Part shown: positions 58,801-64,000 of the stretch, piece after piece
Layout of the letters: every line of letters starts with the position of its first letter
Position numbering within the stretch: position 1 is the first letter of the stretch
DNA from: Muricea muricata
Lineage: Eukaryota; Cnidaria; Anthozoa; Malacalcyonacea; Plexauridae
Reading direction: 5' to 3'
Assembly (NCBI GenBank): GCA_963855995.1
Contig: OY979716.1
Span: 31,086,230 to 31,150,229 of the forward strand
DNA: 64,000 bases
The notes under the pieces: model-generated
Told to the model about the DNA's origin: nothing
The model's database searches: none
What the model saw: the letters and a program-made list of their open reading frames with translations, nothing else
Program-made: the position numbers and the translations under genes

Positions 58801-61800
58801 GAGCCGGCTTGTGAGGGATGGTGGGTAGTACTTGTTAATGTGTGTAATTTTAGTCGTACAGTTAATGAAAAGTGTAATACGAGTTACATTTACCCAAATA
58901 ACGTACGATCCTCCCTTAACTAGCAATGGATATCCGAATGGCTCCCAAAATCAGGGAGCCACGTGACCAGCATTCACCAGGGTCTCTTTCTCCAGCGAGG
59001 AGCGTAGGGAAGAGAGCCTGGGTACGAGGTTGCTGCACTACATCGTTATATGTGACTTTCGGCATGTTAGGAAGTACAAAAGGTTTTAATCACTTTTTGA
59101 CTGCAATTCCAGCAGCTATGTTTGTTCCAACACAGTTTATCATCCAAATTTACTCCTAGACACTTATATTAGGGAACGCTAGGAACACGTATACCATTAA
59201 ATAGAATTTAATACCATTAAATAGAATTACAGATGTTATTTTTTAGGTTATGAGATGATCCCATGAACATACATTTTAGCTTCGTCAAATGAATTTGTAG
59301 CTTATTTTTAGTCATGCAGTTACTTATGTTGCTTTAAATCGTTATTCAATTTTGAAATTAAATCGCTATAATTATTAGACGATGGATAACTATCGGTGTC
59401 AGTGGCGTACAAAGAGGGAATGGTATTGTTAAGAGTTTCCGATATTTCATTTATAAGAGAGACCTCGATATATATATAATAGAGATGTCTTCTCAATCTG
59501 ACTCGAACCAGATTTCATGTATGAATCAACGCTCTCCTGAAAGTCGTGGGTTTCCTCGAGGTAGGACGGTTTTCTCCCATATGGAAGACACAGTGGACTA
59601 GGCAATATGTACCCTAAGTAATTGGCATTTGATGATGTGGTGACCCTCCTTGTAGCAAAGCTGAATATAAATGACTGAATATATCGAAAAACACAGCGAA
59701 AAATAATTTTCTTATTTTAAGAAATATTTTCTCAAAACAAGAAATTTGGATTGTTATATATAGATGTGTCAAGCCCAAACATAGCTTGTCATAACAAACC
59801 TGAGATTAATGTTTAAGGTTAAACTAAAATACCTGCATATTCTGAACTGTTCCCAATAGCATAGCTGCATGCGTCAGACAACGTAAAACACTGCACGACA
59901 AAGGATTCAGATTCCGTTCTGGCGTTAGGTTGGGTGGTTGTGAATGAGCACGTCCAAGAATGTGACCAGTACTACTTCGGTCGTCGCTAGTTGTACAAAT
60001 AAATAGAGACAAATTATACTCGACTAGATTTGTTTCGTATGGTCCTATAACTTATCTCTACCACGAGGACAATTTGATTCTTCAGAATGCAGTTCCGCAA
60101 TCTATGTTATCCATAGAAATTGCCTGTTTTCAGGACAATAACAAACTTGGAAGAAAAGTAACTAAAATACTCTTTTTAGACATAAACACGTGGTTTACTA
60201 AAATGTGCAATTGTTAAATGCAGGATTACTGACCTATGTATTATATACTATACCACATGTCTCACATAGCTAAATACTCACTTCGAAGATACTCTATTGT
60301 TTGCTGCTAAAGCGTGATTGATTCCGCCAATGGGTAGATTACATGTCGTGCAATTGTATCCTTGATTTGGCCTTTTGCACTGAAAATAACAATAATGTTG
60401 TATAAAAAACATCGATATCTTATCTGCACAGCAGATATATTAGAGACCTTACGATTGGGCGACGGCAACAGCAACGCAAAGCTAAAACGCAAAAAAATAA
60501 CTGCGGATGCAAGCAATAAACTGTATATGTCGCCTGATTTAAAAACGACGCCGCTTCAGCCATTTTGACGTTGTCTGAAAACATGAAGGTGATGAGTGGA
60601 TGACATGTGACAAAAAGGAAAATATTTATAAACTACATTGAGGGTTTTTTTATGTTGTGTTATTAAAAAATTGTAATGATAAAATCAGTTAAAAAAATGG
60701 TGTTTGACGAAGAGAGCATGCAGAGAATTTCATAAAATATACATATTTATGCTATACATATAGAGATTTACGCGAGGTAAACGGGTGAAATAAAAATCGT
60801 ATTTTCACTGTGGAGAAGCGAATAAGCGTTTTCATTGGCCCTCCGATTTTTTTTCACTAGTGAAAATTTATGGTATCAGCATTTTGATTGGCTAAACGGT
60901 TTTTCTCACTAGTGAAGAAAATCGTATTGTTATTTTGCTCACAACATAGGCGCCGTGTTGGGGAAGGAGCGAAAGGGTATTTTGCTTTTATGTCTAAAAG
61001 AAGAAGAGTTTCCCCAATAAAAAACATGAAACGGAAAGAAGGACAGCTTTGACTCACTATTTAGGCCAAATAACGGAGAAACAAATGGTATGATTCTGTT
61101 TTGAGAGTTCAATATTTTGTTTCGACATTGTTCGCCTTTGACAGGTTCCAGTTTTAAAATAGTCTCTATATGTTTGGCATAAACAAATTACTGCATGGTT
61201 GGCTCGTTTGTACGACTTTCATTATGCAGTTGTTGTGAAAGATTGCTAAACCAGCATAAGCTTCTCATCCGAATTTACTCATATGATAAATTTACGACAA
61301 GCCTAACCCTAACCCTTAACCTAATCCTGTATGAACTTTGGTACGCTATATTTCAACATGGATTTAAATATTTCAACATGGATTTAAATATTTCGACTTC
61401 CACTTGAATATTTCGACTTTGATTTTTATAAATTCGATTTCGATTTTAGTGCTTCGACTTCGATTTTAGTGTTTCCACTTCGATTTTAGCATTTCGACTT
61501 TGATTTTTATAATTTCGACTTCGATTAATGCACATCATGTTTTTGTCGCTTTTGGGCAAGCATATGAAATAGACAGAACCCCATGACATATATCTTCTGA
61601 GGGAAATGACTTACCAGCTTTAACAACACAAGAAAGGTAGCTCGAAAAGAGGAAAAACTTGGGCCAGACATGTTGGCCGTATGTCGTGTCTCTATATCGT
61701 TCAGTTTATTGTGCACTGAATATTTTCATGGGAACTTACACTTTGAAACACGCTGAGTTCAAATCCGAAGAGTTCTCGCACGGTAGACCCGCAGTTTTTT

Positions 61801-63797
61801 TCATAAACGTCCTTTTTATATTTACAAATTTCACGAGATTTTTCTCATTGTTCATAAAGACACACAATAATGTCAATCAAAATGGACAATTTCTATTAAC
61901 CAGTCTTCCTTTCAGGCTTCCGTTTTGTTCGAATCATTTTAGGCCACCGTTTTAAAGGAAATTTTATTAAACATTAAAGATATGTAATTTTATGCGTGTA
62001 GGACGTAAACAAGATATTTTGCCTGCAACTTTGAGATGGTACAGACAATTACGGTTTCGAAAATGCTTAGTACTAGTTCTAGTGATATCGACACAAAATC
62101 AAAAAGACGTTACTGCTAAATATTTGGTTACGTCACTAGCCTGGACAATTGTTTCGTCACGCCCCCACAACTGCATTTAATATTAAGACTATTTAATAAG
62201 TATCAAGTTTTGTTAATTTAGTTTCTGCATGACATTATGTATATCCGTTTTAGTAAATTTGACATATGCTATATGTCACGCACGTTTAAGTTGAAGCGTT
62301 TATATATTGACCATACGTAATTTTATATATTATTAGAAGACCGATAATCATTCCCGATGACGACTAAATAAAGTCGAAACGTAGAATCAAAATGTTACTG
62401 TATATCCATCATTTTATTTGCAATCATACAATCCTGAGGCCATGGCTTGGCAAATCGTGGACCAAGATCAACCTACTTGCATGGATATGCAAGGCGCTTC
62501 AAATAAACACACATAGCTTCAATAGCGTTAATTCTGAGACCATTGTAGCAGGTCAACTCAAGGTACACGAAGGACGTCAATTAAATTAAATGTCCCTCTC
62601 TTCACGTTCACGTTCACGTTCTGACAAGCAATCGTAACGTTAAATTTACGCGGGAAACGGAAACGCTAAGTGCACGAACGTTCCAGTCCCTAGACGTTGT
62701 CGTTCGCCTAATCGCAAGGTCTCTTTTGGTAGCTATAGTGTGCGAACTGCAACTAGGTTTATTAACGACTTTTCGTAGCGTGACTGGACGTTTTATTTTT
62801 ATTGGAAATGGATAGTTTAGAGCAGATATAAGTAAGATATTTTGTCAATCATTGTTTACTGAATAACTAGCAACGCCCTTCATATTTTAATACTTTGAAT
62901 TATTGAATTAATACCATGGAATTATGTCCATGGATTCATGAGGCTCCCCAACGTATGCATGAAAAGTACGGTTAAGTATGTTTGAAAACTATGTTTGCTT
63001 GAGATTTTTTAAGATTTATTGAGTCGATCATGCTCCTAAATAATGGGTATTTTTCACGTGTGTCCTCCCTTATCAATAAATCCTTATTGGTGAAAGTTTC
63101 AGGAAGGATCATTGGTAAAACTAAGTACATCCTGAATTTTAGATACTTTTAGTAATACGTATATTGTGTATGTACGTTCAAGGTAAACTTACATTTGTAA
63201 TAACGTAGCGATGTCCATTAGGGCATTCTAAAAACACAGTAAATATTTTCATCATGCTTGCATTTTCCAGGAATGAGCAAAAAAGATTTTTATTATATGA
63301 TGCAAAAATTGTGGATGGTAACGGCACAAGTTACTCATGGCAAATACAGTTTATGGCATTTTTGTTATATGCATATACATAATTATACGCATTGGGCGCA
63401 CTCTCGAGTTGCGGATTAAATGTTTTGCACTCACATCATATTCACAGCAATCTTAACACTAGTAGCAAAGTGAGTCCGACAATTTTTTCACGATTGAAAA
63501 TTTTAATTCGTTATATTATTGCTTTGAAAAATGATTTTCATGACTATAAAGACAGAAATAACAGAAATATAAAAAGTGATAAAAAGTAGCATATTTCATT
63601 CTTTGACAACTGAAAGGCCGACTGAAAGAGAGACAAAAATACACAACTGTAAACTTTGCCACGAAATCGTCGGTGGAAAACGACTACACTTTAGCGTGAT
63701 TTTTGAAATTTCTTGGCTTACCGTAAACTCGACCATCTTTAACTGCCGCCAAAACTTCAGGACTATCATCATGAGGCATTGTCGGGATAAACGCATT
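46670..63797 (-). CDS. rnf213: RNF213-type giant E3 ubiquitin ligase, C-terminal part (17 exons)
   Basis: RNF213 is a cytosolic AAA+ ATPase and E3 ligase linked to lipid droplets and to ubiquitylation of bacterial LPS; its RZ finger is needed for the latter. Seventeen exons on the minus strand join with every phase matching, giving about 730 codons to a TAA at 46670-46672, close to the part of vertebrate RNF213 from RZ finger to C terminus. Order: PTMPHDD linker; RZ finger (ECPNGHRYVITN, then CKRPNQGYNCTTCNLPIGG); STGHILG; CLTHAAMLLG; then the helical C-terminal domain. The AAA+ core and RING would lie beyond the right edge of the window. Introns of 96 bp to 3.1 kb contain SINEs, MITEs and PLE pieces but none disrupts an exon. 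The gene looks intact. A closely related paralogue rather than the strict orthologue is possible. Confidence 0.85.
47287..47456 (-). CDS. rnf213: RNF213 C-terminal domain exon
   Basis: 170 bp; DPFDDVSDGIKSSLHRKQKF, RFVRELLEFILLNLK. Leaves phase 2. Confidence 0.85.
47635..47724 (-). CDS. rnf213: RNF213 C-terminal domain exon
   Basis: 90 bp; AEHFCQLQHIVSLWLLLSLE. Conserved H-SLW-LLS pattern. Confidence 0.8.
48150..48510. repeat. 480-bp repeat, diverged copy 3
   Basis: Shares the AGCATATAATACGAAAAATA and GTGCACAACG-type segments with the other copies but has lost clear ends. Confidence 0.5.
49014..49486. repeat. 480-bp repeat, copy 2
   Basis: Ends AAAGTGCCGATGAAACAAAA and TTTCATAGGCACTTT. The interior matches the copy at 25352-25845 closely (for example AATGAAGCTTTTCCAAAAGT). 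Confidence 0.75.
49600..50340 (+). pseudogene. Penelope-like endonuclease remnant and 3' tail
   Basis: Reads a repeated NDVHFLDI segment, then VVYEFTCPGYNARHTGKADR (a decayed GIY-YIG region) and, near 50260, EDDCNLVET-like tail with CGAAACGTAGAATAAACAAT. An inverted copy of the tail sits at 48835-48920. Confidence 0.65.
50428..50625 (-). CDS. rnf213: RNF213 C-terminal domain exon
   Basis: 198 bp; QDQILSELNQLTDVCDVLKS, IAIGFLSSAGGDPSMSIHEY. The FLSSAGGDP loop is highly conserved in the family. Confidence 0.9.
50626..51827. other. RNF213 intron, left of the SINE
   Basis: Nothing recognised. Confidence 0.4.
51828..52083 (+). mobile_element. tRNA-derived SINE with conserved central domain
   Basis: Head GGTGGTGTAGTGGTCAGACC (A-box) and GGTTCCGAGTTCGATGCCC (B-box); centre GTGGGTTTTCTCCGGGTACT, then TCTGGTTTCCTCCCAC, a segment shared by SINEs across many invertebrates (possibly the Nin domain); A-rich 3' end. 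Opposite in strand to the host gene. Confidence 0.8.
52091..52165 (-). CDS. rnf213: RNF213 C-terminal domain exon
   Basis: 75 bp; VELFVFSKDICDGEVFKALK. Its donor lies eight bases from the poly-A end of a SINE. Confidence 0.75.
52663..52867 (-). CDS. rnf213: RNF213 C-terminal domain exon
   Basis: 205 bp; KAHLVAYDPDKDFLPMILAN, ERQLVDRFIRGKPRLTSM. Donor GTAAAT. Confidence 0.85.
53144..53324 (-). CDS. rnf213: RNF213 C-terminal domain exon
   Basis: 181 bp; STPISMFLPAHSGLGRCALA, LNNFLITLHNDFIGRC. The FLP and G-G residues before the helix are family landmarks. Confidence 0.85.
53686..53772. repeat. intronic inverted repeat
   Basis: GGTTTTCCCTAAAGCTATT and AATAGCATTAGGGAAAACC, with inner AAGCCTCGC / GCGAGGCTT. 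A short fold-back element. Confidence 0.8.
54547..54633 (-). CDS. rnf213: RNF213 C-terminal domain exon
   Basis: 87 bp; REMKQQLDALVDSFRMAWRI. Acceptor TTTTTTTAG, donor GTGAGT. Confidence 0.8.
54832..54964 (-). CDS. rnf213: RNF213 C-terminal domain exon
   Basis: 133 bp; EHYLRALQYLPDIIKLQRLL and KFHRRLDRNEADQYTMGIFL. Confidence 0.85.
55251..55453 (-). CDS. rnf213: RNF213 C-terminal domain exon
   Basis: 203 bp; CPALWRYRKKITIEHLSSKF, a conserved WRYR core. The donor is taken as GTATTA after FLKK because it keeps phase with the next exon. Confidence 0.8.
55933..55990 (-). CDS. rnf213: RNF213 C-terminal domain exon
   Basis: 58 bp; NISRLIQDSLDRMARDERL. Phase fits both neighbours, though the short length makes this one less certain. 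Confidence 0.7.
55991..57601. other. RNF213 intron with a hairpin MITE
   Basis: Only a hairpin at about 56605-56755 stands out: CAGACCTCGGTCAGCGTTAT with the near-inverse ATAACACTGACCTCGCTCGG, and outer ends AAGAATTATTG / CAATAATTCTT. Confidence 0.6.
57602..57696 (-). CDS. rnf213: RNF213 C-terminal domain exon
   Basis: 95 bp; NLNIDVSLGTKGSRTAWEDA, then FMNTYLNPVLS. Confidence 0.8.
57966..58140 (-). CDS. rnf213: RNF213 C-terminal domain exon
   Basis: 175 bp; VVQFLKEHIHHDIRCIARTT and VIHLVLVGIVNSFGQQ. Donor GTACGT. Confidence 0.85.
58713..59032. mobile_element. 320-bp MITE with 9-bp duplication
   Basis: Ends CAACCTCGTACCCAGGCTCT and its inverse. CTGCACTAC is repeated exactly at 58704-58712 and 59033-59041. 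Inner arms share ATGCTGGTCACGTG. A Mutator-like mover is likely from the 9-bp duplication. Confidence 0.9.
59480..59690 (+). mobile_element. degenerate SINE of the 51828-52083 family
   Basis: Retains TCAACGCTCTCCTGAAAGT, CGTGGGTTTCCTCGAGGTA and TGGTGACCCTCCTTGTAGC; the A/B-box head is lost. Confidence 0.65.
59833..59986 (-). CDS. rnf213: RNF213 exon after the RZ finger
   Basis: 154 bp; DDRSSTGHILGRAHSQPP and LRCLTHAAMLLGTVQNMQ, a strongly conserved family signature. Confidence 0.85.
60282..60379 (-). CDS. rnf213: RNF213 exon: RZ finger, second half
   Basis: 98 bp. Begins CKRPNQGYNCTTCNLPIGG, giving the remaining Cys ligands, then NHALAANNRVSS. Donor GTGAGT. Confidence 0.85.
60380..63192. 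other. RNF213 intron within the RZ finger codons
   Basis: Contains an imperfect minisatellite at 61350-61525 and a short PLE tail at about 62355-62390 (GACGACTAAATAAAGTCGAA). Otherwise unassigned. Confidence 0.5.
61350..61525. repeat. TTTCGACTTCGATTTTAG minisatellite
   Basis: About eight imperfect units of 20-24 bp, starting with two exact ATTTCAACATGGATTTAAAT copies and grading into TTCGACTTCGATTTTAGTG. Confidence 0.8.
63193..63227 (-). CDS. rnf213: RNF213 exon: RZ finger, first half
   Basis: A 35-bp micro-exon coding ECPNGHRYVITN, with the first zinc ligands (Cys and His). Donor GTAAGT. Too short to be found by ORF length. Confidence 0.8.
63722..63797 (-). CDS. rnf213: RNF213 exon: linker before the RZ finger
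   Basis: 76 bp, acceptor TTTTCGTAG, donor GTAAGCC. Encodes NAFIPTMPHDDSPEVLAAV and the start of the finger. Leaves phase 1. Confidence 0.8.
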
Positions 63798-64000
63798 CTA
63801 CGAAAAAGAGTTAATGTTATGCATGATAAATGAAAGCATTTATCACCAATTTTTTATAAACTGATTTAATAATTTATTTTAAGTCTCGGCAAAATCCATA
63901 TAAATGTAAATGCAAAAGACATTCTGTACAATTCTTTCAAAAAAAATACACATTCAACGAATAATACATACACATCAGACATTTTGTAATTAAGGGTTAC
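63798..64000. other. RNF213 intron reaching the window edge
   Basis: The gene continues beyond the right edge; no further exon is visible. Confidence 0.5.

Noticed and set aside
61295..61325. Telomere-like CCTAACCCTAACCC
   Set aside because: Only about two units; not a telomere tract.

Overview
This is a eukaryotic, AT-rich, intron-bearing and transposon-saturated window. The mix of Penelope-like (PLE) retroelements, BEL/Pao and Gypsy remnants, integrase-type DNA transposons carrying HECT or alpha-kinase genes, and RNF213-type giant E3 genes looks most like an invertebrate metazoan. I think an anthozoan cnidarian (coral or sea anemone) is most likely; that is inference from repeat and gene style, not from a marker gene.

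Region 1 (1-23.3 kb) is nested mobile DNA. Two broken PLE copies (0.6-2.1 and 7.5-8.0 kb) are split by a 5.4-kb DNA transposon (2105-7479, 6-bp target duplication CATTGG). That transposon carries a HECT ubiquitin ligase gene on the plus strand and a DDE integrase/transposase gene on the minus strand. A 5'-truncated Gypsy retrotransposon follows (about 8.27-16.28 kb, 3' LTR at 15960-16278). It is split by a 230-bp MITE and by a second transposon of the same design (10334-15079), whose cargo is an alpha-protein kinase. A third relative (16622-23278) keeps the termini and the N-terminal part of its transposase but is filled with later insertions: AT microsatellites, an inverted pair of PLE ends and several MITEs. 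All three begin with TAYGGTGGCCCA or a one- to two-base variant, and the first and third carry arrays of short repeats just inside the ends.

Region 2 (23.3-44.0 kb) is the 5' part of a minus-strand gene. Four phase-consistent exons are visible at 44.0, 36.3, 26.7 and 23.5 kb. The two distal ones resemble a CBM20-like beta-sandwich, as found near the N terminus of RNF213-type proteins. Its very large introns hold a decayed transposon (29.26-32.11 kb) inserted in BEL/Pao integrase remnants, and a compact Polinton-like element (37273-41938, 6-bp duplication GTTATG). The latter encodes only a broken packaging-type ATPase and a small acidic protein, and is itself split by a 1750-bp insertion.

Region 3 (46.67-64 kb) is the 3' part of an RNF213-type E3 ligase gene on the minus strand. 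I could join seventeen exons with every splice phase matching. They encode about 730 residues: an RZ-type zinc finger followed by the long helical C-terminal domain, ending at a TAA at 46670-46672. The two RNF213-type genes would be arranged head to tail, with about 2.65 kb between them.

The most notable content is the family of cargo-bearing transposons (HECT ligase, alpha-kinase) and the miniature ATPase-only Polinton-like element.
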